From: Candidatus Zhuqueibacterota bacterium
Lineage (GTDB): Bacteria > BS750m-G25
Assembly: GCA_016783505.1 (NCBI GenBank)
Contig: JADHWK010000006.1
Location: forward strand, 1 to 64,000
Direction of reading: 5' to 3'
DNA: 64,000 nt
Shown: one piece after another, positions 40,538 through 48,590 of the stretch
How positions within the stretch are numbered: the first letter of the stretch is position 1
How the letters are laid out: the number at the start of each line of letters is the position of its first letter
Notes under the pieces: generated by a model
Seen by the model: the letters and a program-made list of their open reading frames with translations, nothing else
Told to the model about the DNA's origin: nothing
Database searches by the model: none
Made by a program: the position numbers and the translations under genes

Positions 40538-40962
40538 GAATTGTTTATTCATATTATGTGTTAGATATTGTTCATAGAGGGCATTTGTTAATGATGAAAA
40601 ACGCCAAAGCAATAGCCGGAGTGGATGGTAAGTTAATAGTGGGAATTCTTACCGATGAGGCAGTTTTGGAAAAAAAGCCAAATAAACCGACACTATCATT
40701 TGAGGAAAGAATTGAACTGGCGAGTGCAATAAAATATGTGGATGTTGCAGTCGCACAAGAAACTTATTCACCATTGCCCAATGTTATGAGAATTAAACCT
40801 GATATATTGATGGAAAGTGCAAGTCATGATGAAGAAGAAATTGAAAAGGCAAGGGAATATATGGCGAGTATTAAAGGCAAAGTTATTGTCATTCCATACT
40901 TTCCCTCACAATCATCAACCGAAATAAAAAACATCATAGTTGAAAATAGTAAAAGAGAATAG
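40534..40962 (+). CDS. Cytidylyltransferase-like protein (HxGH family)
   Basis: 142 residues of the nucleotidylyl-transferase alpha/beta-phosphodiesterase fold (TagD/GCT-like): HRGH in VLDIVHRGHLLMMKNAKAI, KPTLSFEERIELASAIKYVD, and SQSSTEIKNII, equivalent to the RTxGISTT-type end motif. Members activate glycerol-3-phosphate, phosphoethanolamine or related groups with CTP, and also occur with phosphonate genes. ATG 40534 overlaps the preceding stop. Two nucleotidyltransferases of different folds in one operon suggest two activation steps or two substrates. Confidence 0.82.
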   Translation: MRIVYSYYVLDIVHRGHLLMMKNAKAIAGVDGKLIVGILTDEAVLEKKPNKPTLSFEERIELASAIKYVDVAVAQETYSPLPNVMRIKPDILMESASHDEEEIEKAREYMASIKGKVIVIPYFPSQSSTEIKNIIVENSKRE

Positions 40963-40995
40963 TACGGGATTACACAATATTAACAGGAGTGGAAA

Positions 40996-42297
40996 ATGGC
41001 AAATGAATTAACTGAGTCTGTAAACCTGCAGATTAGGCACTGGCAAAAGAAAATGTTCTGGCTGATGTGGATAACCTACGCCTCATTTTATCTGGGGCGC
41101 GTAAATATCTCAGTAGCTTTGCCTGGAATAATGGACGAGTTTGGCTTAACAAAAACTAATATAGGATGGGTTTTGAGTAGTCTGTTTGCACTGTATGCAA
41201 TTGGGCAATTTATCAATGGTCAGCTGGGCGATAGACTAAATTCTAGGAGAATCATTACAATTGGATTGTTATCATCGGCGGTTTTAAATGTTATTTTTGG
41301 GTTCATCGGTGGCATATTAGGTCTTATGGTTGTTATATGGGGATTGAATGGATATTTCCAATCAATGGGTTGGGGACCTACTGTAAAAGCGATGGCAAAT
41401 TGGTTTCCCCAAAATATAAGAGGTAAAATTTCCGGACGTCTGGGTACCTGCTACATTATTGGAGGAGCGCTTTCATGGCTGCTGGCTGGCACGATTATTA
41501 GATATTTTAATTGGCGTTTTACCTTCTGGTTACCTTCCTTAGTGATGATACTTATTGCTGTTCATTGGTTTATTCGTGCAAGAAACGCGCCTGAAGAAAT
41601 AGGGTTACCAAGTTTAGAAGAGCAAGAAAAAGGTATTGAAAACACACAGGTTCGCAAAGATGAGCATATTGGTTTTCGTAAAACATTAAAGATCACTCTT
41701 TTAAATCCCTATGTTTGGTTTGCGGCCTTTGGATTGTTTGGGTTAAACATTGTGCGTTACGGTTTTATGAGCTGGGCACCGACTTATATGTTTGAAGAGC
41801 AAGGTGCAACAATTTCATTAGCAGCTTATAAGGCAATTGCTTTTCCTATAGCTGGGGGTCTTGGTGCAATATTTGCCGGCTGGGCATCAGATAAGATGTT
41901 TAATAACCGAAGGGCGCCGATTGCTTTTATCATGCTGATTTTATTAGCTGTATTCTGCTACCTATACAGAATAGTTCCTGGAGAAAACTGGATTGTGAGT
42001 TTAATTATATTATTATTGATTGGCTTTTTTACTTTTGGTCCTCATATACTGGTGGTAGCTGCATTACCAGCGGACTTAGGTTCACGTAAAGCTGCTTCAT
42101 CTGTAACCGGTTTCATAGATGCAATGGGATATGTGGGAGCAAGCTTAACTGGTGTTGGAACTGGTTATCTTATAGACAAATTTAATTGGGATGCTGCTTT
42201 TTACTTCTGGATTTTTGGTGCACTCATGGCTGCAGCTATGATGATTTTTATTTGGAAATTTGAACTAAAAAGAGGAGAATATGAAAATGAGTATTAG
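40996..42297 (+). CDS. MFS transporter, organophosphate:phosphate antiporter family
   Basis: 433 residues, 12 predicted membrane helices. WITYASFYLGRVNISVALPGIMDEFGLTKTNIGWV and GYFQSMGWGPTVKAMANWFPQNIRGKISGRLGTCYIIGGALSWLLAG are typical of the GlpT/UhpT/PgtP branch, which swaps sugar- or glycerol-phosphates for phosphate. It likely imports the substrate used by the two nucleotidyltransferases. AGGAG precedes ATG 40996. Its end overlaps the porin gene by 17 nt. Confidence 0.85.
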   Translation: MANELTESVNLQIRHWQKKMFWLMWITYASFYLGRVNISVALPGIMDEFGLTKTNIGWVLSSLFALYAIGQFINGQLGDRLNSRRIITIGLLSSAVLNVIFGFIGGILGLMVVIWGLNGYFQSMGWGPTVKAMANWFPQNIRGKISGRLGTCYIIGGALSWLLAGTIIRYFNWRFTFWLPSLVMILIAVHWFIRARNAPEEIGLPSLEEQEKGIENTQVRKDEHIGFRKTLKITLLNPYVWFAAFGLFGLNIVRYGFMSWAPTYMFEEQGATISLAAYKAIAFPIAGGLGAIFAGWASDKMFNNRRAPIAFIMLILLAVFCYLYRIVPGENWIVSLIILLLIGFFTFGPHILVVAALPADLGSRKAASSVTGFIDAMGYVGASLTGVGTGYLIDKFNWDAAFYFWIFGALMAAAMMIFIWKFELKRGEYENEY

Positions 42298-43297
42298 AGT
42301 TCATGTTAAAATTATGGTTTCAATTTTTGTTAGTGTCCTTTTATTGGCAAGGGGAATTTTACATGCACAGCAATCTTCCGGTATGAAGATTTCAGGTTTA
42401 GCCTACAACGCCTACTACTACGATTTTTCTAAAGGTTCACAGGATAAAAATGGGTTCGATTTAACCCGATTGTATCTTACCTTCAAGAAAGGTCTATCTG
42501 AAAATATTGGCATTCGAGTCACTACTGACATAGGCCGTGTTTCCAATGATCAGGAGAAAGGATATTACCGGCTTTATCTTAAATATGGATATGTCGAATT
42601 GAAGAAACCATCCTGGAAGGTTAAACTCCTGGTAGGCCTGCACTATGTTCCATTGTTGGCATTTCAGGAAAACATTTGGGGTTATCGTTCTATAAGCAAA
42701 ATGCTTACCGATCTTGAACATAAACAGACCTCATCAGACCTGGGACTGAAGCTTCATGGTCAATTTCACAAAGAGTACGGAGAATATGCTTTCTCCTTTG
42801 TGAATGGTGAGGGATACAACCAACCAGAAATGGGCAAACACAAAGGGTTCTATGGACGAATATCCCTTAGACCTTTCCCCATTAGTATACATGGGCTTCG
42901 GTTGACGGGGTTCGCTTCCCACATTCAACATGATCAGGACTCCTCAACCACACTCACTACGGGATTTGCCACCCTTGAATCCAACCGATTAACTCTTGGT
43001 GCTGAGTTCTCAGCGGGCAATGATAAAATAGGCAGCCAGAAGACCAAATTTTTAGGCTATTCTTTCTTCAGTGTTTTCAAACTTACTTCTAAATGGACTA
43101 TCATTGGCAGAATGGACTGGTTTGACCCTGACACAAGGACAAAAAAGAATTCCCATCTGAGGAAAATCATAGGGATCGGATATTGGATAAGTAAAGATGT
43201 AGAATTGGTTTTTGACTACCAAGGGGTTCAATATGACGAAGGAATTTCGTATATAAATTCGGACATCCTTTATACTCATCTACATTTTAATTTTTAA
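42281..43297 (+). CDS. Porin-like outer-membrane protein
   Basis: 338 residues with signal MKMSIRVHVKIMVSIFVSVL...HAQ. Strands include GFDLTRLYLTFKKGLSENIGIRVTTDIG, YVELKKPSWKVKLLVGLHYVPLL, KLHGQFHKEYGEYAFSFVNGEGYN and a terminal strand ILYTHLHFNF ending in Phe, as in outer-membrane barrels; the layout recalls phosphate-selective porins. Coupled to the antiporter gene (AGGAGA before the ATG). Together they could form an outer/inner-membrane import route. Confidence 0.75.
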   Translation: MKMSIRVHVKIMVSIFVSVLLLARGILHAQQSSGMKISGLAYNAYYYDFSKGSQDKNGFDLTRLYLTFKKGLSENIGIRVTTDIGRVSNDQEKGYYRLYLKYGYVELKKPSWKVKLLVGLHYVPLLAFQENIWGYRSISKMLTDLEHKQTSSDLGLKLHGQFHKEYGEYAFSFVNGEGYNQPEMGKHKGFYGRISLRPFPISIHGLRLTGFASHIQHDQDSSTTLTTGFATLESNRLTLGAEFSAGNDKIGSQKTKFLGYSFFSVFKLTSKWTIIGRMDWFDPDTRTKKNSHLRKIIGIGYWISKDVELVFDYQGVQYDEGISYINSDILYTHLHFNF

Positions 43298-43493
43298 AGC
43301 CAGTGGGTATATTGAAGGCGAGCGAATCAGGACAAGTAATTTTATTGAATATGTAAGTATGTATATGTTTGCCGATACACGCTACTTATATTGATAATTA
43401 ACATGAAGTTAGTAGCAACTAAAATTCTTGCACTGAAAATGTATATTTTATAATAACGTGTTGGGGAAAAATAGGGTAATAAAAAGTTGATAC
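43298..43493 (+). other. Island right flank with a GIY-YIG gene remnant
   Basis: No gene. 43356-43363 repeats the operator half-site AGTATGTA. 43466-43493 matches, with a 4-nt gap, the last coding bases of the GIY-YIG gene before its tRNA (GAAAAATAGGG...AAAAGTTGATAC), so the flank is a degraded second copy of the GIY-YIG/tRNA-Asp unit. Confidence 0.6.
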
Positions 43494-43571
43494 GGGTTCG
43501 TAGTTCAGTTGGTTAGGACACCGGCCTGTCATCCTGATGGTTCGGGACGGGATCGAGTCTCGTCGGCCCCG
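43494..43571 (+). pseudogene. tRNA-Asp-like copy 3 with hairpin
   Basis: GGGTTCG / CGGCCCC acceptor (one mismatch), D-arm, anticodon GTC, then TCCTGA-TGGT-TCGGGA (43532-43547) as in copies 1 and 2, and a damaged T-arm (ACGGG-ATCGAGT-CTCGT). Forms the right border of the AT-rich island. Confidence 0.75.
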
Positions 43572-43575
43572 CTTG

Positions 43576-43623
43576 CCCCCACTAATGATTATTTCCTTAG
43601 CAAAAGTGGGGGTTTTCTTTTTT
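43576..43623 (+). terminator. Terminator after tRNA-Asp-like copy 3
   Basis: CCCCCACT (43576-43583) pairs with AGTGGGGG (43605-43612), followed by TTTTCTTTTTT. It abuts the 3' end of nhaC on the opposite strand. Confidence 0.88.
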
Positions 43624-43624
43624 A

Positions 43625-45286
43625 TCAAACCTTTTTCCCAAAAATCCTCAAAATCACCACCAACAATAAAATTCCAAAAATCAAAGAAATCACCGGGGAT
43701 ATTCCAAATCCCGCTGGTAAGTAGCCGAACAAAACACCGACCCCGGCGGTGGTCAGCGCATAGGGTATCTGGGTGCGTACATGGTCAATATGGTCGGCTC
43801 CGGAGGCCATTGAGGACATGATGGTGGTGTCGGAAATGGGGGAGCAGTGATCCCCGAAGCAGGAGCCGGCGAGCACGGCGGCGATGGTGCCCATCAGAAT
43901 GGAAAATCCCACCCTGGGGTCTATGGCTGCATCTATTGGGACCCGGTGGGCGATGGGGATGATGATGGGCATCAGGATGGCCATGGTGCCCCAGGAGGTC
44001 CCGGTGGCAAACCCGATGAAGGCGGCTATCAGAAAGGCTATCATCGGGATAAAATGGGGCGAGAGCAGCCCTTTAGTTACCCCAATTACGTAATTGGCGG
44101 TGCCCAGGTCTGCGCACACCTTTCCGATGGACCAGGCCAACACTAGTATAATCATGGCGATTATCATTGACCGCACCCCTACCATAAAGGCTTCCACCGT
44201 CTGTCCCAGGGTCAAGATCCGCTGGGAAAGGGCCAATATGCCCGCCAACGCCGCCCCGGAGAAGGAGGCCCACATGAGTACCCGGAAGGAGTCGGCTTCA
44301 CCGATAATCTGATATAAGGGGACCCCCTGGGCCCCGCTTCCCAGGGTCCGCCATCCGTCCCACCAGAGGCCGAGGACGGTGACCAGGATGACGGTGAGGA
44401 TGGGCAGTAGGGCGTTGCGGGCCCGGGGGGGGACAGTATCGGGGGGCATACCTTGGGTCAGTTCTTTATCCGATAGGGGAACAGCCCCGTCCGCCAGCAC
44501 CTTTCCTTCCTTCCTGCTTCTCCGTTCCGCACGCGCCATTGGGCCGTAGTCACGGCCCATCAAAGCCAACAGCACGATGAAGATCAGGGTGAGCAGGCTG
44601 TAAAAGCGATAAGGGATGGTCTGGATGAAGGTCAGATAAATGTTTCGCTGGATGTCCAGGTTTACGAAAGCGTCCCTGATTAAGCCCATCTCAAACCCGA
44701 TCCAGGTGGAGATTAAGGCCACGGAGGCCACCGGGGCGGCGGTGGAGTCAACGATGTAGGAGAGCTTCTCCCGGGATATGCGCAAGCGGTCAGTGAAGGG
44801 TCGCATGGTGTTGCCCACGATCAAGGTGTTGGCGTAATCGTCGAAGAAGATCAAAACGCCCATGGCCCATGTGGCTAGCTGCCCCGTGCGTGGGGTGTGG
44901 GCAAATGTGGATATTCGGTCAACTATGCCCTTTGCTCCCCCGGATCGGGTAATGATCCCCACCATCCCCCCGAGGATGAGGCTGAACATGATAATGGAGG
45001 CGTGATCCCGGTCGGCTAATGCCGGTATCAAATAGGAATCCAGGGTGCGCATAAGTCCGATGATGGGGTTCCAATGGGCTATAAACCAGGCCCCCAGCCA
45101 GACCCCGCAGAACAGGGAGAGGATGACCTGGCGGGACAGGAGGGCTAAGAGGATGGCTAAGATGGGGGGAAGAAGGCTCAAAAAACCGTAACCATCCGGA
45201 GGAGATGAGGCGGCATTCTCGGCCCAGGACGAACCGGGAATCAGACTCAATGCTATAATGGAGAAGAAAAAAACAGTTCGAGCCAT
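43625..45286 (-). CDS. nhaC: Na+/H+ antiporter, NhaC family
   Basis: 553 residues, about 12-13 membrane helices. The N terminus is signal-like (MARTVFFFSIIALSLIPGSSWAEN). Family blocks include MGVLIFFDDYANTLIVGNTMRP, STAAPVASVALISTWIGFE, GFATGTSWGTMAILMPI and the C-terminal GDHCSPISDTTIMSS. The family exchanges Na+ for H+ and some members exchange amines or organic acids. The ATG at 45286 is chosen; a frame continuing upstream to 45343 only translates a repeat element. Reads towards the island. Confidence 0.9.
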   Translation of the reverse strand: MARTVFFFSIIALSLIPGSSWAENAASSPPDGYGFLSLLPPILAILLALLSRQVILSLFCGVWLGAWFIAHWNPIIGLMRTLDSYLIPALADRDHASIIMFSLILGGMVGIITRSGGAKGIVDRISTFAHTPRTGQLATWAMGVLIFFDDYANTLIVGNTMRPFTDRLRISREKLSYIVDSTAAPVASVALISTWIGFEMGLIRDAFVNLDIQRNIYLTFIQTIPYRFYSLLTLIFIVLLALMGRDYGPMARAERRSRKEGKVLADGAVPLSDKELTQGMPPDTVPPRARNALLPILTVILVTVLGLWWDGWRTLGSGAQGVPLYQIIGEADSFRVLMWASFSGAALAGILALSQRILTLGQTVEAFMVGVRSMIIAMIILVLAWSIGKVCADLGTANYVIGVTKGLLSPHFIPMIAFLIAAFIGFATGTSWGTMAILMPIIIPIAHRVPIDAAIDPRVGFSILMGTIAAVLAGSCFGDHCSPISDTTIMSSMASGADHIDHVRTQIPYALTTAGVGVLFGYLPAGFGISPVISLIFGILLLVVILRIFGKKV

Positions 45287-45300
45287 GGGATATTCTCTAC

Positions 45301-45377
45301 ACGGAATAATGGAAGATTGGAAGACTGGAAGATTGGGATCCATCCATCCATTCTTCCATCATTCCAACATTCCAATT
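45301..45377. repeat. TGGAAGATTGG-type imperfect palindrome
   Basis: GGAATAATGGAAGATTGGAA opens the left arm and TTCTTCCATCATTCCAACAT forms the right arm, joined by GGGATCCATCC. It lies in the nhaC leader and shares the design of the other low-complexity palindromes. Confidence 0.75.
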
Positions 45378-45816
45378 GTGAGCGAAGCGAACTTTATTCT
45401 ATTTTTGTAAAATTACACATTCTACCTGAAAAAGTAAAGAGAAAAATGAAGTTTTTAATTGATTTTAAGGATTAGATTTTATATATTATAAAGAAATGGG
45501 GATAAAAAGGCTGTAAATCAGTCGGGCGGGCCTGTTGCAGAACTATTGTAATTGATAATTTAGGGGTTATTTTAAAACCGCTCTAAAGAGCGGTTCTGGT
45601 TAACTAATTGTTAAACAAAACGTTAACCAGTCCGCATTTGTCCGCCTAGGGTAGGAGGCTACGCTTAATCTTATCCCGATAGTTCGGGATAGGTTCTGGA
45701 CATTAGCAACTTTTACTAGCTGTGCCACAGGCCCGGGCGCCTGACCGAAGGCTTCCCTATAAAATCGCTGAAGGTTCGGATTTCGGAGACGGGGAGGGTT
45801 ATCCATTTATCCAATT
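45378..45816. repeat. Gene-free gap with palindrome cluster
   Basis: No gene seen. A promoter-like TTGATT-17 nt-TATATT lies at 45459-45487. Palindromes: AACCGCTCT-AA-AGAGCGGTT (45576-45595), CTGGTTAAC...GTTAACCAG (45596-45630), TATCCCGA-TAGT-TCGGGATA (45672-45691), and two half-copies of the GTCAGGCGCC family (45516, 45731). The last hairpin core differs by one base from the hairpin inside tRNA-Asp-like copies. Confidence 0.65.
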
Positions 45817-48435
45817 ATGCAATTATCCATTTACTTGAAGGTTCACATATTGGGATTACGCTTCTTGTTCGCCCGTCTTTTGATCTTATGTTCCCTGCTG
45901 CTGGCCGGTGTTTCGGGCTTCTTCCCCCAGGCCGCCCTGGGGATAGTGTTCTATGAGCGCCCCCCGGGGGACGATGGCCGTAACTTATGGGGAGAACCCC
46001 ATATGGAAGGTAAGGCTGTCCAAATCTTTCCCCTGAACGGAAGATGGAGATGGCAGCGGGGGGAAGATGGGGGGAGCGTTTCCGTTCCCGGCTGTTATCT
46101 GGGGGAAGATGGGATCATCTTCCATAGGTATTTCGATCTCCCCTCTCAATGGCAAGATCGTCACCTCAAGCTGGTGGCCTTGGGTATTAACTATCGCTGC
46201 TCGATCAGCCTGAACGGGGTTTATCTGGCTGCTCACGAGGGGGGGTATGTCTCCTTTTCCGTAGACTTGGCCCCGGAATTCCTTAATTTCGGGGGGACCA
46301 ACGAGATCGAGATTAAGGTAGATAATGAGCTTGACCCCAGGTATACCATCCCCCCGAGGTCCCAGATTTGGGGTTGGCGAAACTACGGCGGGATCTTCCG
46401 GGACATCTATCTTCTTTCAACCCCCCGGACTTTCGTAGACGGGGCTCGGCTGCGGTCCACCCTTGAAGAAGACCTTCGAAGGGGGACTCTGGGGGTAGAA
46501 ATTCGCTTTAAGAGCTTCACCACAACGCCGCCCGGGGTATCCCCTCCCCCGGGGTCACGTTTTTCCTATGTTCTGGAGATTCGTCGGGGGGAGGGGGGGA
46601 GGCTGGTAGCCCGCACCCCGAAAAGGCCCTTGGAGTTTGGGAGTAAGCAGGTGCTCAGAAAAAAAGAGGAGATTGAGATAAAAAATCCCGATCTCTGGAA
46701 TCCCGGGGATCCCAGGCTTTATCGATTGGAAATTTTTCTTTTTCAGGAAAAGGAGCTGGTTGATCGCTACCGTATCCATTTCGGTATGAAGGACCTAAGG
46801 ATCGTTGACGGGGATTTCGTGCTGAATGGTGACTGGTTGGTCCTGCGCGGCCTTCTTTATCATGAGGAAGCCCCGGGGATGGGGAGCGCCCTGTCCTTCG
46901 ACCGAATGGAGAAAGATGTAATAACATTGAAGGAAACCGGGGCGAATATGGTTCGGTTAGCTTATCCCCCCCACCCGGTTTTCCTCGATTACTGCGACCG
47001 ATATGGTCTCCTTGTGCTGGAGGAAATTCCCCTCCGACAATTTCCACCATCCCTGTTAGCGGCTGAGGCGATCAAATCCCTGGCAAGGCGTTATTTGAAG
47101 GGGATGATCCTCCGGGATCGGCATCACCCTTCGGTGTTGGGCTGGGGGTTGGCCGCGGGGTTGGCTTCCCCGGATGAAAGAAGTCGGGAATTTCTGGAGG
47201 CTCTGGTCCCCCTGGCCCGGGAACTGGATGACCGGCCCCTGTTTTACGGGGCTTTATGGCACTCCGGTGATGTGTGCGGGGAGGTATTGGATTTTGCGGT
47301 GTTGGAGCTTCCCTCCGGGGATGTCGAGGATATGCTGAGCCAAAGGATGACGCGATTTCCCAGCTCCCCGGTGGTGGTCAGTCTGCTGTGCCGGACCCTG
47401 TATCGGGAACCCCTGGCCCTGCTGGCAGATACCCGCTTTCGGGGCGGGCAACTGGGAAAGTTATGGGGTAGGATTAATCAGATTAGGGGGGTTGATGGGG
47501 AACTGGTGGCGGCTCTGAAAGATTGGTATGGGGATCAACCCCTGCTGGTCCCCCCCGGGGGAGACCCCTTTCTTCAGCCGGCGGGATTGATTACCCCAGA
47601 GGGGACAAAGAAAGCACTCTTTGGGACGGTTCAAGATCTCTTCTCCAGCCACCCTGGATCAGTACTCCCGGATCAACACCCGCTAGAGGAATTTCCCGCC
47701 GCCTTCCCCGTAGGGGGACTTCTGTTGGTTGTCCTGTTTATACTCGGCTATCGAAAAAGCACGCACTTCCGGGGAAATCTCAAAAGGACCTTTGCCCATT
47801 CCCACGGATTTTTTGTTGACGTAAAGGGGAAACGCTATCTGAGGTTGGCTCCCAGCCTTTTTCTGGGACTGTTGATCTGCGGGGCCCAGGCCATCACCCT
47901 ATCGGGGCTTTTCTACCGATTCAGGGAGAGTCAGCCCCTAAATTATGCGCTGGTTCATTTGATTGGAAACGGTTCCCTATCCTCAAAGATCTTTCGTCTT
48001 ATATGGAAACCACCGTCCTCCATACTGGCTATCTTTCTGGTAAGCGCAGTTTTTTTTCTATTACTGGCCTTAGTCTTAAGGTTAGCGGCCTTTACCTTTA
48101 AGGCCGGGCTGAGGTTCAAACAGGCGGTCACCTTTTCCATCTGGTCAGGGGCCAGCTTTCTGTTTTTGATACCCGTCACCATTCTGTTCTATCGATTAAT
48201 CTCCATTTCTTCCTTATTCTGGCCTTCTGTAGGATTAGTCCTTTTGCTTATCCTCTGGTTTGTTCTTCGTTTCCAGAAGGGGCTGCGGGTGATCTTCGGT
48301 TGGTCATGGCTGCGGGTATGGGTCTTAAGCGGAGTGGTCGTCCTCATCCTGGGGTTTGCCCTCGGGCTTTATCTTGGGGAAACACGGGCCACCCTCGATT
48401 ATTGGGGTTACTTCTTAGGGGAAATCGTGCGCTGA
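45817..48435 (+). CDS. GH2-like protein lacking catalytic residues, fused to a Yip1-like membrane domain
   Basis: 872 residues. N-terminal signal/TM, then the GH2 sugar-binding jelly roll (FHRYFDLPSQWQDRHLKLVALGINYRCSISLNGVYLAAHEGG...), an immunoglobulin-like domain (IKNPDLWNPGDPRLYRLEIFLF), and a TIM-barrel part (LRGLLYHEEAP, ETGANMVRLAYPPHPVFLDYCDRYGLLVLEEI, RDRHHPSVLGWGLAAG). Active GH2 enzymes have WxxxNE after the HPS motif; here it is WGLAAG, and the nucleophile Glu region reads VVVSLLCRT. The last ~220 residues contain five or six membrane helices in a Yip1-like arrangement. Probably a membrane-tethered sugar-binding or structural protein. Long AT-rich leader with palindromes. Confidence 0.75.
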   Translation: MQLSIYLKVHILGLRFLFARLLILCSLLLAGVSGFFPQAALGIVFYERPPGDDGRNLWGEPHMEGKAVQIFPLNGRWRWQRGEDGGSVSVPGCYLGEDGIIFHRYFDLPSQWQDRHLKLVALGINYRCSISLNGVYLAAHEGGYVSFSVDLAPEFLNFGGTNEIEIKVDNELDPRYTIPPRSQIWGWRNYGGIFRDIYLLSTPRTFVDGARLRSTLEEDLRRGTLGVEIRFKSFTTTPPGVSPPPGSRFSYVLEIRRGEGGRLVARTPKRPLEFGSKQVLRKKEEIEIKNPDLWNPGDPRLYRLEIFLFQEKELVDRYRIHFGMKDLRIVDGDFVLNGDWLVLRGLLYHEEAPGMGSALSFDRMEKDVITLKETGANMVRLAYPPHPVFLDYCDRYGLLVLEEIPLRQFPPSLLAAEAIKSLARRYLKGMILRDRHHPSVLGWGLAAGLASPDERSREFLEALVPLARELDDRPLFYGALWHSGDVCGEVLDFAVLELPSGDVEDMLSQRMTRFPSSPVVVSLLCRTLYREPLALLADTRFRGGQLGKLWGRINQIRGVDGELVAALKDWYGDQPLLVPPGGDPFLQPAGLITPEGTKKALFGTVQDLFSSHPGSVLPDQHPLEEFPAAFPVGGLLLVVLFILGYRKSTHFRGNLKRTFAHSHGFFVDVKGKRYLRLAPSLFLGLLICGAQAITLSGLFYRFRESQPLNYALVHLIGNGSLSSKIFRLIWKPPSSILAIFLVSAVFFLLLALVLRLAAFTFKAGLRFKQAVTFSIWSGASFLFLIPVTILFYRLISISSLFWPSVGLVLLLILWFVLRFQKGLRVIFGWSWLRVWVLSGVVVLILGFALGLYLGETRATLDYWGYFLGEIVR

Positions 48436-48453
48436 TTAAGTGTTAAATTTGTA

Positions 48454-48481
48454 TTGATTTTCATGAAAAATGTATTATCTT
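48454..48481 (+). promoter_or_regulatory. Probable smc promoter
   Basis: TTGATT (48454-48459), 16-nt spacer, TATCTT (48476-48481); about 100-nt leader to smc. Confidence 0.55.
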
Positions 48482-48590
48482 TAGAATAGTGGGTATTGTC
48501 TCTTTAGAGTCTTATGGATAAATTAGTAATGATTCCAGCATTTCCTGATCCCGAGAAAGATTGTAGATAGGATTAATATGGTGAACTTAT

